NCBI RefSeq assembly: GCF_004118375.1
Contig: NZ_SDHX01000001.1
Span: 248,001-312,000, forward strand
DNA from: Oleiharenicola lentus
GTDB lineage: Bacteria; Verrucomicrobiota; Verrucomicrobiia; Opitutales; Opitutaceae
Direction: 5' to 3'
Length of the DNA stretch: 64,000 nucleotides
Of this stretch, positions 44,278 through 52,908 are shown in pieces. Each line of letters begins with the position of its first letter. Within the stretch, counting starts at the first letter, position 1. The notes under the pieces are model-generated. The model did no database searches. It was not told where the DNA came from and saw only the letters and a list, made by a program, of their open reading frames with translations. The translations under genes were made by a program, and so were the position numbers.

Positions 44278-45909
44278 ATGAACCCTCCCCTTGTCCGCAT
44301 TGCCGCGTTTCTCCTGCCCCTGCTCGCCTTCGCCCAGACACCGCCCTTCGCTCCGGACGCGCCCATGGCCCCCGACCAGCCGCCCGTCCCGCCGCTTGAA
44401 ACCCCGGCGCTCAATCCCGCCCTGCCCACGCTCTTCATCGCGGGCGATTCCACCGCCGAGCACAACCGCGGCGGCAAGATCCAGGGCTGGGGCGTGCCGT
44501 TTGCCGAGTATTTCGATCCCACGAAAATCAATGTCGCGAACCACGCTGTCGGCGGCCGCAGCACCCGCACCTTCATCAGCGGCGGACGCTGGGAAAAGCT
44601 CCTCGCCGGCCTGAAGCAGGGCGACTTCGTCATCATCCAGTTCGGCCACAACGACGGTGACGACATCAACGAGCGTCCCCCCGGCTCGACCATGCCGCTC
44701 CGCGCCCGCGGCACGCTGCCGGGCACAGGCAGCGACTCGCGTGACATTGTCAACGCCCTCACCCAGCAGCCCGAGACGGTGCACTCGTTCGGCTGGTATC
44801 TCCGCAAAATGGTCGCCGACGTGAAGGCGAAGGGCGCCACCCCCATCCTGGCCTCTCCGACCCTCCGCAACCTCTGGCCTGACGGCCGGCTGGATCGCGG
44901 CATCGGCCGGCATCGCGACTGGTCCCGGGACCTCGCCCGCGAGGCCGGCGTGGCGTTTGTGGATCACAGCCGGATCATCGCCGATTCCTACCAGGTGCTC
45001 GGCAAGGAGGCGGTGAACGGTTACTTCGGCGGCGACCACACGCACACCAACGCTGCGGGCGCCGACTTCAACGCCTCAGCCATGGTCGCCGGCCTCAAGG
45101 GGCTGCGTCCCGCGCTGTTCAAGGATGTCTTTTCCGCCAAGGGTGCGGCCGTGAAGGCCGACGAGATCGGCTGGCTCGCCTTGCCCGAGCCGGCCGACCC
45201 GAAGCTGCCGAGCCTGTTTTTTATCGGCGACTCGACCGTCCGCAACGGCGGGGGTGACGGCAAGGGCGGCCAGTGGGGCTGGGGTGACTTCATGGGCGCT
45301 CACTTGGATTTCGCGAAGCTCAACCTCGTCAACCGCGCCATCGGCGGGCTCACCGGCCGCAGCTTCGTCAACCAAGGCCATTGGGCTCGGGCTCTCCTCT
45401 TGATGAAGCCCGGCGATTTCGTCGTCATCCAGTTTGGCCACAATGACGGCGGCTCGCTGGACAAGGATCCGCGCGCCCGCGTGTCGCTGCCGGGCACGGG
45501 CGAGGAAACCCAGGAGGTGGACAACGCCGCCACCGGCCAGAAGGAAACCGTGCACACCAACGGCTGGTATCTGCGCAAGTTCGTGCGCGAGGCCCGCGCC
45601 GCCGGCGTCACACCCGTGCTGTGTTCGCTCGTGCCGCGGAAGATCTGGAAGGACGGCAAGATGACGCGCGCCACCGCCGGTTCCGCCGTCTGGGCGAGGG
45701 AAGTGGCCGCCCAGGAAGGCGTGGCCTTCGTGGACCTCAACGGCCTCGTGGCGGACCGCTACGACGAACTCGGCTGGGATAAAACCAACCTGTTGTTCGC
45801 CGATGAGCACACCCACACCAGCCGCGAAGGGGCGATCGAAAACGCCCTGATCGTGGCCCGCGCCCTGCGCGCGCTGCCGGGGGACCCGCTGGCTAAGTTC
45901 GCGCGGTGA
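44278..45909 (+). CDS. Tandem SGNH (CE12-type) rhamnogalacturonan acetylesterase
   Basis: Predicted exported esterase of 543 residues with two complete SGNH hydrolase domains. Domain 1 has FIAGDSTAEHN with Ser58, QFGHNDGDD and GDHTHTNAAG. Domain 2, starting near residue 312, has FFIGDSTVRNGGG, QFGHNDGGS and DEHTHTSREG. Each carries Ser, Gly, Asn and an Asp-x-x-His, so both look active. CE12 enzymes remove acetyl groups from galacturonate in rhamnogalacturonan-I. Family members usually have one domain; the duplication is unusual. The ATG at 44278 gives a signal peptide ending near LLAFAQ. Confidence 0.9.
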   Translation: MNPPLVRIAAFLLPLLAFAQTPPFAPDAPMAPDQPPVPPLETPALNPALPTLFIAGDSTAEHNRGGKIQGWGVPFAEYFDPTKINVANHAVGGRSTRTFISGGRWEKLLAGLKQGDFVIIQFGHNDGDDINERPPGSTMPLRARGTLPGTGSDSRDIVNALTQQPETVHSFGWYLRKMVADVKAKGATPILASPTLRNLWPDGRLDRGIGRHRDWSRDLAREAGVAFVDHSRIIADSYQVLGKEAVNGYFGGDHTHTNAAGADFNASAMVAGLKGLRPALFKDVFSAKGAAVKADEIGWLALPEPADPKLPSLFFIGDSTVRNGGGDGKGGQWGWGDFMGAHLDFAKLNLVNRAIGGLTGRSFVNQGHWARALLLMKPGDFVVIQFGHNDGGSLDKDPRARVSLPGTGEETQEVDNAATGQKETVHTNGWYLRKFVREARAAGVTPVLCSLVPRKIWKDGKMTRATAGSAVWAREVAAQEGVAFVDLNGLVADRYDELGWDKTNLLFADEHTHTSREGAIENALIVARALRALPGDPLAKFAR

Positions 45910-45929
45910 GGTGGAGTGCGAAGTCCCGT

Positions 45930-46040
45930 GGAGGGCCGGTCTCCGCACCGGCCGGGGTCGATAACACCACGGTCTTTCCCTGTAGGGACGCCGCAAGCGG
46001 CGACCTCGCGCCTGAGGTCGGCGCAAGCGCCGACCCTACA
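45930..46040. repeat. Palindromic repeats after the tandem esterase
   Basis: A GGGCCGGTCTCCGCACCGGC hairpin is followed by a 60-base palindrome (45981-46040) with TGTAGGG and CCCTACA ends and nested GCCGCAAGCGGC and GGCGCAAGCGCC hairpins. The segment fills the space between convergent genes and could end transcription from both sides. Confidence 0.75.
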
Positions 46041-46056
46041 CCAGAGCAGTCTTGCC

Positions 46057-47091
46057 TCACCCCACCGTCGCCGCCGCGCGGAGGGTGGGGCCTTCCATGA
46101 AGCGCGCGGGGATGGTCGTGAGCGAGGGCTGCACCGGGATGCCCAGCTCGTTGTGCAGGAGCTGGCCGATCACGAGTTCCGCGGCGCGCGCGCCGATCAG
46201 CGCAGGTTGGAAGTCGAGCGCGGCGCAGGGCTCGGCGTTCACGCGCAGGGAGTTCAGGCACACATAGCCGTGAGTCTTGGGCAGGCGTGCGCCGCAGCTG
46301 CGCATCCACTCCATCGCCTCGGGATAGTGGCCGAGCACGACGTCGGGCTTGTGCTTGCGGAACCACGGCACGAAGTCCTCGCGCGAGAGGTTGTGCGCGC
46401 GCAGGGCCGGCACCTCGGTGATGTTGGGCAGGTATTTCTGGAGCGCGAGGAAAGCGCCTTCCCAGCGGTATTGCAGGCGCTCATCGAGGGAGATTTCCAT
46501 GAACAGCCCGGGCCGGCGGTAGCCGCGTTCGTGCAATTCGCGCAGGAGCATCAGCATCGAGCGGTAGTGGTCGAGGCACACGCAGTGCAGCGGCGGGTGG
46601 TTGATGAAGAGGTCCGCATAGACCGCCGTGTAGCGCTCCCAGTTCAGCCCCGAGAGGTCGGGCAGGCCCGAGGCCGGCAGCACCACGAGGCCCTGGATGT
46701 TCCGCGTGTGCAGGATGGTGTCGAGGCGGTTGAGCCGCATGCCCTCGGAACCGAGTTCGAAGCGCTCCATCTTGAAACCCAGCTCGCTGGCGCGCTCGGC
46801 GATGCCCTTCAGCACCGTCTCGTTGTAGCGCACGGCGTGGGCCGGGCGGTTCGCGTCCACGATCTCTAGCGCCGCCAGCACGCCGCGGAACTGCTGGCCG
46901 CGCGAGCGCCGCAGCTGCGACATGACGGCGCCGGTGAGCGGGTTGTGCTCGTAGCCGGCCTCCTTGGCGGCCGCGCGCACGCGCTCCACGGTCTCGGCCT
47001 TCACGCGCGGCGAACCGCGCAGGGCGTCGGAAATGGTGGTGCGGGAAAGGCCGAGCGACTTGGCCAGCGTGCGCAGGGTGGGGGCGGACAT
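46057..47091 (-). CDS. LacI-family regulator (rhamnose/rhamnogalacturonan)
   Basis: Regulator of 344 residues with the helix-turn-helix [20 protein letters not shown] at 5-24, a hinge near [19 protein letters not shown], and an effector domain containing [20 protein letters not shown] and a C-terminal [12 protein letters not shown]. It is divergent from rhamnose mutarotase, with two candidate operators in between (47146-47160 and 47180-47191), so its effector is probably rhamnose or a rhamnogalacturonan product. Similar sites occur upstream of the second TonB receptor and the GH106 gene. The ATG at 47091 gives the canonical N-terminus; an in-frame start at 47136 adds nothing recognisable. Confidence 0.92.
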   Translation of the reverse strand: MSAPTLRTLAKSLGLSRTTISDALRGSPRVKAETVERVRAAAKEAGYEHNPLTGAVMSQLRRSRGQQFRGVLAALEIVDANRPAHAVRYNETVLKGIAERASELGFKMERFELGSEGMRLNRLDTILHTRNIQGLVVLPASGLPDLSGLNWERYTAVYADLFINHPPLHCVCLDHYRSMLMLLRELHERGYRRPGLFMEISLDERLQYRWEGAFLALQKYLPNITEVPALRAHNLSREDFVPWFRKHKPDVVLGHYPEAMEWMRSCGARLPKTHGYVCLNSLRVNAEPCAALDFQPALIGARAAELVIGQLLHNELGIPVQPSLTTIPARFMEGPTLRAAATVG

Positions 47092-47145
47092 GGGGCGGTG
47101 GGGTCCGTCGAAAATCGCCCGTCCGGTCCAAAGCACAACGCCAAT

Positions 47146-47160
47146 TTCGGAGCGTCCGAA
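47146..47160. promoter_or_regulatory. Palindromic operator TTCGGAGCGTCCGAA
   Basis: Perfect 6-bp arms around GCG, 55 bp upstream of the LacI gene start and 130 bp from rhamnose mutarotase. It is the best-formed member of the TTCGGAnnnTCC site family in this window. Confidence 0.7.
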
Positions 47161-47179
47161 TTTTTCGCGCCACGGCGGC

Positions 47180-47191
47180 TTCGGACTGTCC
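47180..47191. promoter_or_regulatory. Second operator-like site TTCGGACTGTCC
   Basis: Contains the palindrome GGAC-T-GTCC and shares TCGGACTGTC with 21336-21345 and 27491-27500. It lies 34 bp (centre to centre) from the site at 47146, a spacing that would allow binding on the same DNA face or looping. Confidence 0.6.
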
Positions 47192-47289
47192 CTGCGGGCC
47201 GCGCTGGTGTTAGCTTCCGTCCTGCCAACGGTATTGCAACCCCCTCGAGCCTCCGGGCCTCCGTGCCCGGCCGCCTCACTTCATCGCCT

Positions 47290-47604
47290 ATGATTCGCAA
47301 AGCCTTCGTCATGTCCGTCCATGCCGGCCACGAGGCCGAATACGAGCGCCGCCACCGGCCCATCTGGCCGGAGCTGGAAAAGGTCCTCAAGGATCACGGC
47401 GTCCACAACTATTCCATCTTCCTGCACGCGGAAACGCGCCAGCTCTTCGCCTACGCCGAGATCGAGGACGAAGCCCGCTGGGCCGCCATCGCCGCGACCC
47501 CCGAGTGCCAGCGCTGGTGGAAGCACATGGGCGACGTCATGCCCTCGAATCCCGACCACAGCCCTGTCGCCACCGGCCTGCGGGAAGTTTTTCACCTTGA
47601 TTGA
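47290..47604 (+). CDS. rhaM: L-rhamnose mutarotase
   Basis: Small cytoplasmic enzyme of 104 residues that interconverts the alpha and beta anomers of L-rhamnose before isomerisation. The family residues Tyr18 and His22 (YERRH) are present, as are the RPIWPEL segment and the [11 protein letters not shown]-terminal motif. The length equals that of characterised RhaM proteins. It is the first gene of a unit with the exolyase and GH105 genes, divergent from a LacI regulator. It is the most direct evidence that rhamnose is a product metabolised by this locus. Confidence 0.95.
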   Translation: MIRKAFVMSVHAGHEAEYERRHRPIWPELEKVLKDHGVHNYSIFLHAETRQLFAYAEIEDEARWAAIAATPECQRWWKHMGDVMPSNPDHSPVATGLREVFHLD

Positions 47605-47633
47605 CGGCACAACCCCTTCCCTTCACCGCAACC

Positions 47634-47714
47634 TGTCATTCTGAGCGAAGCGAAGAATCCAGCATGATGACCGCAGCGCTTGTCCCGCTGGATCCTTCGC
47701 TGCGCTCAGGATGA
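47634..47714. repeat. REP-like palindrome copy E
   Basis: Arms TCATTCTGAGCGAAGCGAAG and CTTCGCTGCGCTCAGGATGA differ at a few positions. The copy lies between rhaM and the exolyase gene, whose start is 26 bp downstream. Confidence 0.8.
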
Positions 47715-47739
47715 CGGTTCTAAAATCTGTCCTCTCTCC

Positions 47740-50535
47740 ATGTCCTCCCTCACCCGTCGCGAATTCGTCCAAAAAACCACCCTCGTGGCTGCCGTTGCCC
47801 AGATGGCTACTTCCCTGCGCGCGGCTGATGCGCCCGCGACCTCCGCTGCGGCTGGCGCTCCGGCGTCCGCCAACCCCGACGCGCTCCGCTGGCTGGAGGG
47901 TCAGACGCCTGCTCTCCTGCCCGGCACCTCGTGGGGTCGCTCGTGGCCGCGTGGTCAGCACGGCCGCGACACCGCCTTTGCCCTGCAGACAGCCGACGGC
48001 ACTGCCGTGCCGGTGCAAAGCTGGCCGCTGGCCACCTGGCCCGACGGTTCGCTGAAGTGGACCGCGCACGCCATCCCGGCCAACGCGCCTGCCGCCGCCG
48101 AGTATCGCCTTGCCGCCGGCACGCCCGCGGCCCCGGCACAACCGGTGACCGTGGTCGAAAGCTCCGACACCCTCACCGTGGACACCGGCGTGATCCGCGC
48201 CGTGCTCGGACGCAAAGGCGCGGCGCTCATCCGCTCCATCATGCGCGCCGGCACGGAGGTTGCCCGCGAGGGCCGGCTGGTCTGCCGCCTCGAGAACCGC
48301 CACGAACCCGGCGTCACGCGCACCGAGGCCTTTACCGGCGAAATCTCCGCCGTGACCGTCGAACAGGCCGGTCCGGTGCGTGCGGTCGTGAAGATCGAGG
48401 GCAAACACCGCGCGGATAAGGCGGGCCCTTCGACCAGCCCAGGGCAATCGGCCTCCCGGCCCGATTGGCTGCCGTTCACCGTGCGGCTCTATTTCCATGC
48501 CGGCGGCGACATGGTGCGCCTGATGCATACCATCCTCTTCGACGGCGACGCGTCCAAGGATTTCATCAGCGGCCTCGGCGTCTCGCTCACCGTGCCCCTG
48601 CGCGGGGAACTGCACGACCGGCATGTGCGTTTCGGCGGACCGGAGGACGGCGTTTTCGGCGAGGCCGTGCGCGGCATCACCGGCCTGCGCCGCAATCCCG
48701 GCCCCGAGGCCTGCACCGCCCAGGTCGCGGGCCGCGCCACCCCGCCGGTCTCGGCCTGGCGCCCCGGCGTGGCGGACAAGCTCCAATACGTGCCCGCCTA
48801 TGACGACTGGTCGCTCATCCAGTCCACCTGCGACGGCTTTGAGATCCGCAAGCGCACGAAGGAAGGCCACACCTGGCTGGAGGCCGCGCGTGGTCAGCGG
48901 GCCGGCGGCCTCGGCTACGTGGGCACGCCGCAGGGCGGCGTGGCCTTCGGCCTGCGCAATTTCTGGCAGAGTTATCCCGCCCAGCTCGACGTGCGCGGCG
49001 CCACGGGCGAGGAGGCGGAGGTCACCGTCTGGATGTGGGCGCCGGGTGCGGACGCCATGGACTTGCGGCCCTACCACGACGGAATGGGCATGGACACCTA
49101 CGACAAGCAATACAACGGCGGCCTCGACATCACCTACGAGGACTACGAGCCGGGCTTCAACTCTCCGGAAGGCGTCGGTCGCACCAGCGAGGTTCATCTG
49201 TGGTGCCTGGCCGCCACGCCGGCGCGCGAAACGCACGCCGCGATGCAGCGCGTGCTGCAGACCCCGCCGCTGCTGGCCAGTTCGCCGCAATGGCTGCACC
49301 GCTGCGGCGTGTTCGGTGATCTCTGGTCACCCGAGAGCCGGGCGACACCCGCGCGCACCGCCGTTGCGCAGCGGCTGGACGACCTGTTCAACTTCTACGT
49401 CGGGCAGCAGGACCAGCGGCGCTGGTATGGTTTCTGGAACTATGGCGACGTCATGCACACCTACGATCCCGACCGCCACGAGTGGCGCTACGACATCGGC
49501 GGTTTCGCTTGGGACAACTCCGAGCTCTCCACGGACCTCTGGTTGTGGCTCTACTACCTCTCGACCGGCCGGGCCGACGTCTTCCGCTTCGCCGAGGCCA
49601 TGACGCGCCACACCGGCGAGGTGGATGTCCACCACCTCGGCCGCTTTGCCCCGCTCGGCTCGCGACACAACGTCCAGCATTGGGGTTGCAGCGCGAAACA
49701 GCTGCGCATCAGCACGGCCATCAACCGGCGTTACTACTACTATCTGACCGGCGACGAGCGGGTGGGCGACCTCCTGCGCGAGCAGGTCGAGGCCGGCCGC
49801 GCGCTCCTGAAGTTCCCGCCCGGCCGCAAGCTGGCCTTCGCCAATGAGCAGGGCGACCAGTCGCGGGGCACGCCGAACGCCCCCGACAGCGTCGGTGCCA
49901 GCATGGGCACCGACTGGGGCTCGCTCGCCGGGGCCTGGCTCACGGAATGGGAGCGCACGGGCAGCGCCAAGATGCGCGACCGGCTTCTCGCCAGCATGAA
50001 GACGCTCGGCGCCCAGCCCAAGGGACTCTTCAGCACCGGCCTGATCCTGAATGTCGAGACCGGCGCCTTCGAGATCACAAAGAGCGAAAAGATCTCCGTA
50101 TCGCACCTCAACGCGGTCTTTGGCCTGGTCGAGATCTGCGCCGAGCTGATCCAGCTGCTCGACGTGCCGGAGTTCCGGCAGGTGTGGCTCGACTACTGCG
50201 AACTCTACAACGCCGGCGCCGAGGCGCAGAAGGCCCGGCTCGGCGACTCCGCCCGCAACGTCGGCCTGCCGCAGGGTCACTCGCGCCTCACCGCCTACGC
50301 CGCGAAGCAGAAGGGTGATGCCGCGCTCGCGGCCCGCGCCTGGAAGGAGTTCTCCCGCAACTGGCGCGGCCAGCAGGACGTGCTCACGCCTCTGCCGGTG
50401 CAGACGGTCCGCGGTCCCGCCGTGCTCCGCCCGGTGGACGAGGCGCGCGGGGTCTCGACCAACGACACCGCCCAGTGGGGCCTTGCCGCCATCCAGTGCC
50501 TCGCCCTCGTCGGCGAACACCAGCCGGCGGGCTGA
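47740..50535 (+). CDS. Rhamnogalacturonan exolyase-like protein (PL26/YetA)
   Basis: Predicted exported protein of about 931 residues. A twin-arginine-type leader begins MSSLTRREFVQKTTLV. The N-terminal beta domain has PVQSWPLATWPDGSLKWTA, followed by a domain with FNSPEGVGRTSEVHLW and an alpha/alpha barrel with WGCSAKQLRISTAINRRYYY and DSVGASMGTDWGSLAGAWLT. This matches the three-part PcRGLX/YetA architecture (PL26), exolyases of rhamnogalacturonan. Placement after rhaM and before GH105 supports this. A short repeat-like segment (48423-48445) adds a Ser/Pro-rich insert near residue 230. Confidence 0.82.
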   Translation: MSSLTRREFVQKTTLVAAVAQMATSLRAADAPATSAAAGAPASANPDALRWLEGQTPALLPGTSWGRSWPRGQHGRDTAFALQTADGTAVPVQSWPLATWPDGSLKWTAHAIPANAPAAAEYRLAAGTPAAPAQPVTVVESSDTLTVDTGVIRAVLGRKGAALIRSIMRAGTEVAREGRLVCRLENRHEPGVTRTEAFTGEISAVTVEQAGPVRAVVKIEGKHRADKAGPSTSPGQSASRPDWLPFTVRLYFHAGGDMVRLMHTILFDGDASKDFISGLGVSLTVPLRGELHDRHVRFGGPEDGVFGEAVRGITGLRRNPGPEACTAQVAGRATPPVSAWRPGVADKLQYVPAYDDWSLIQSTCDGFEIRKRTKEGHTWLEAARGQRAGGLGYVGTPQGGVAFGLRNFWQSYPAQLDVRGATGEEAEVTVWMWAPGADAMDLRPYHDGMGMDTYDKQYNGGLDITYEDYEPGFNSPEGVGRTSEVHLWCLAATPARETHAAMQRVLQTPPLLASSPQWLHRCGVFGDLWSPESRATPARTAVAQRLDDLFNFYVGQQDQRRWYGFWNYGDVMHTYDPDRHEWRYDIGGFAWDNSELSTDLWLWLYYLSTGRADVFRFAEAMTRHTGEVDVHHLGRFAPLGSRHNVQHWGCSAKQLRISTAINRRYYYYLTGDERVGDLLREQVEAGRALLKFPPGRKLAFANEQGDQSRGTPNAPDSVGASMGTDWGSLAGAWLTEWERTGSAKMRDRLLASMKTLGAQPKGLFSTGLILNVETGAFEITKSEKISVSHLNAVFGLVEICAELIQLLDVPEFRQVWLDYCELYNAGAEAQKARLGDSARNVGLPQGHSRLTAYAAKQKGDAALAARAWKEFSRNWRGQQDVLTPLPVQTVRGPAVLRPVDEARGVSTNDTAQWGLAAIQCLALVGEHQPAG
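48423..48445. repeat. Repeat-like fragment in frame within exolyase gene
   Basis: GGGCCCTTCGACCAGCCCAG resembles one arm of the CCGTTCGATGGGCTCAGGGC palindrome at 18314-18351. It encodes AGPSTSPGQS between two ordered segments. The match is partial. Confidence 0.4.
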
Positions 50536-50584
50536 GTGAGCCTGTCCCATGAAGTCGAACCCGGAACAACCACCCCGTAGGATC

Positions 50585-50664
50585 AGGGTGGAACGCGCTG
50601 ACCCAGCGCGTTGTGGCGGAGCCGCTCCAATCCAGCGCCTTGGGGTCAAGTCGCTCCACCCTCA
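50585..50664. repeat. AGGGTGGA...TCCACCCT palindrome
   Basis: Outer arms CAGGGTGGA and TCCACCCTC with inner AACGCGCTGACCCAGCGCGT and GCGGAGCCGCTCCAATCC hairpins. It is a distinct repeat family and lies between the exolyase and GH105 genes. Confidence 0.65.
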
Positions 50665-50688
50665 GCAAACCTTCATCGCTTACCTTTC

Positions 50689-51828
50689 ATGAACCTGTCC
50701 CGCTCCCTCCTTTCCGTCCTCGCCGGAATGCTGCTCGCCGCCGGCTCCGTCGGCGCGGCACCCACCGCCGCCATTCCGGAATTCGCCGACTGGCCGGCCG
50801 GCACCTCGCCCGCCGAAGTCGGCAAGCGCATCGCCGAGAACTTCGCCGCCCGTAATTTCCAGTGGCAGACCGAGACCCGCCGCCGCTACGTCATTTATCC
50901 CGAGATCTGCGCCTGGTATGGCTCGCTCACCGTGGCCGGCCTGATCGGCGATGCGGATCTCCGTGACCGGCTCTACGCCAAATACGACATCCTGCTCACG
51001 CCTGAGGGCGCGGCCCGCGTCTCGCCCGACGCGCATGTGGACTACCGCATCTTCGGCGTCGTGCCGCTTGAATTTTCCCTCCAGGGCCGCGGCGACGCGT
51101 GGCGCGCGATCGGCCTCACCTACGCCGACGCCCAGTGGGGCAACCCCGTGATCGTCGAGGGTGTCTCCGCCGAGGCGCGCTGGTGGATTGATGACATGTA
51201 TATGCTGCCCATTTTGCAGGTGCAGGCCTACCGCGCCTCGAAACAGGCCAAATACCTCGACCGTGCCGCGCTCACGATGGCGGCCTACCTCGACAAGCTG
51301 CAGCAACCGACCGGCCTCTTCCTGCACGCGCCCGACTCGCCCTTCTACTGGGGCCGCGGCAACGGCTGGGTGGCCGCCGGCATGGCCGAACTGCTGCGCG
51401 ATCTGCCGGAATCGCATCCGCACCACGCGCGCATCCTCGCCGGTTACCGGGCGATGATGGCCGCGCTGCTCCAGGCCCAGGGCACGGACGGACTCTGGAA
51501 GCAGCTCGTGGACAAACCCGAGAGCTGGGGCGAGACCTCCGGCTCCGCCATGTTTGCCTTCGCCATCGTCACCGGCGTGAAACACGGCTGGCTCGACACC
51601 AAGGCCTACGCTCCCGCCGCGCGCCGCGCCTGGCTCGCCCTCGTGGCGCACCTCGACGCCGACGCCAACCTCGGCGAGGTCTGCATTGGCACCGACAAGG
51701 CCCAGAAAGCGACCAAGAGCGAGGACCTGAAGGTCCAATACGACTTCTATCAGGCGCGCCCGCGCCGCAGCGGTGATCTGCACGGCCAGTCGCCGATGCT
51801 CTGGACGGCCAGCGCGCTCCTGCGCTAG
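50689..51828 (+). CDS. GH105 unsaturated rhamnogalacturonyl hydrolase
   Basis: Predicted exported or periplasmic enzyme of 379 residues that cleaves the unsaturated galacturonate left by rhamnogalacturonan lyases, releasing rhamnose-ended product. An alpha/alpha six-hairpin barrel shows ARWWIDDMYMLPILQVQAYR (164-183), whose Asp168/169 correspond to the catalytic Asp of YteR-like enzymes, and FYWGRGNGWVAAGMAE (219-234). The signal peptide ends near SVGAAP. It follows the PL26-like exolyase, its logical supplier. The ATG at 50689 gives the clean signal peptide. Confidence 0.92.
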   Translation: MNLSRSLLSVLAGMLLAAGSVGAAPTAAIPEFADWPAGTSPAEVGKRIAENFAARNFQWQTETRRRYVIYPEICAWYGSLTVAGLIGDADLRDRLYAKYDILLTPEGAARVSPDAHVDYRIFGVVPLEFSLQGRGDAWRAIGLTYADAQWGNPVIVEGVSAEARWWIDDMYMLPILQVQAYRASKQAKYLDRAALTMAAYLDKLQQPTGLFLHAPDSPFYWGRGNGWVAAGMAELLRDLPESHPHHARILAGYRAMMAALLQAQGTDGLWKQLVDKPESWGETSGSAMFAFAIVTGVKHGWLDTKAYAPAARRAWLALVAHLDADANLGEVCIGTDKAQKATKSEDLKVQYDFYQARPRRSGDLHGQSPMLWTASALLR

Positions 51829-51837
51829 ACTGCAGGC

Positions 51838-52704
51838 ATGGCTTTCATAGCGCTCATCGGTCCCGGTGCCGTCGGCGGCGTCATCTCCGCCACGCTCACG
51901 GCGCGCGGCGGCCATGTGCTCACCCTTTGCGCCCGCCGGGCCGTGGGCGAACTCGACGTGGATCTGCTGGGGCGCCCGGTGCGGTTCGCGCCCGCGGTCT
52001 TCACCGATCCGGCGCAGGGCCGTCCCGCGGACTGGGTGCTCGTCTGCACCAAGGCCTACGACTGCGCCGGTGCGGCAACGTGGTTCCCCGGGCTCGTCGG
52101 CCCGCAAACGCGCGTGGCGATCCTGCAGAACGGCGTCGAACACCGCGAGCGCTTCGCGGCGTGGCTGCCGGCCGAGCAGATTCTGCCCGTGATGGTGGAC
52201 ATCCCCGCCGAGCGGCCCGCGCCCGGACGCATTGCGCAGCGCGGGGCCGGGAAGATGATTGTACCCGCGGGGGTAGCCGGCGCTGAGTTCGTCGGCCTCT
52301 TCGCGGGCTCGCACCTGGATGTCGCTACGACGCCAGATTTCACGAGCGCCGTCTGGCGCAAGCTCTGCCTGAACGCGCCCGGCGCCATCAATGCGCTGCT
52401 GCTCAAGCCTGCCGGTGTATTCCGCGACAATGCCGTGGGTGAACTGGCCAAGGCCATGGCGCGCGAGTGCTTGCTGGTCGGCCGCGCCGAGGGCGCGGTG
52501 CTGGAAGACGACCTGCCGGAGAAAATCCTGGCCAACTGCCGCGCCGCGCCGCCCGATTCGATGAATTCCCTGCACGCCGACCGCGCCGCCGGCCGCCCGA
52601 TGGAAGTGGACGCCCGCAACGGCGCCGTCGTCCGCTTCGGCCGCAAGCACGGCATCGCGACGCCGCTCAACGAAATGGCCGCGACGCTGCTCGCGGCGGG
52701 GTGA
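51838..52704 (+). CDS. Ketopantoate reductase-family (PanE/ApbA-like) dehydrogenase
   Basis: Cytoplasmic NAD(P)-dependent reductase of 288 residues. The Rossmann loop is IGPGAVGGVISA at 7-18, followed by VLVCTKAYD and the C-terminal domain with WRKLCLNAPGAINALL and DARNGAVVRFGRKHGIATPLN, the conserved Lys and Asn/Gly regions of 2-dehydropantoate 2-reductases. It starts 9 bp after GH105, so it is probably cotranscribed. In this setting it may reduce a keto acid formed from unsaturated uronate or rhamnonate rather than ketopantoate; this is inference. Confidence 0.85.
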   Translation: MAFIALIGPGAVGGVISATLTARGGHVLTLCARRAVGELDVDLLGRPVRFAPAVFTDPAQGRPADWVLVCTKAYDCAGAATWFPGLVGPQTRVAILQNGVEHRERFAAWLPAEQILPVMVDIPAERPAPGRIAQRGAGKMIVPAGVAGAEFVGLFAGSHLDVATTPDFTSAVWRKLCLNAPGAINALLLKPAGVFRDNAVGELAKAMARECLLVGRAEGAVLEDDLPEKILANCRAAPPDSMNSLHADRAAGRPMEVDARNGAVVRFGRKHGIATPLNEMAATLLAAG

Positions 52705-52720
52705 GGTATCTTCGAACGTG

Positions 52721-52902
52721 TAGCCGCGCTTGAGTCCCGCGGACGCGGGATGAAAGCGTGGTTCAGTAACAACCACGTTGTCGCTTTGCTCCAACGCGGT
52801 TACTTGTCAGCTGCGTCGGGTGTAGGGCGGGGTCTCCGAACCCCGCCTTTGATTCGATGTCGTCACCCTGTTCGAGGCGGGGTTCGGAGACCCCGCCCTA
52901 CA
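52721..52902. repeat. Two adjacent palindromes ending convergent operons
   Basis: The first (52721-52806) is of the GTAGCCGCGCTTGAG family. The second (52821-52902) has perfectly complementary 28-base arms, beginning TGTAGGGCGGGGTCTCCG and ending CGGAGACCCCGCCCTACA, around a 26-base loop. The 204-bp gap between convergent genes holds nothing else; the long stem may serve as a bidirectional terminator although it lacks a T tract. Confidence 0.85.
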
Positions 52903-52908
52903 ATTAAT

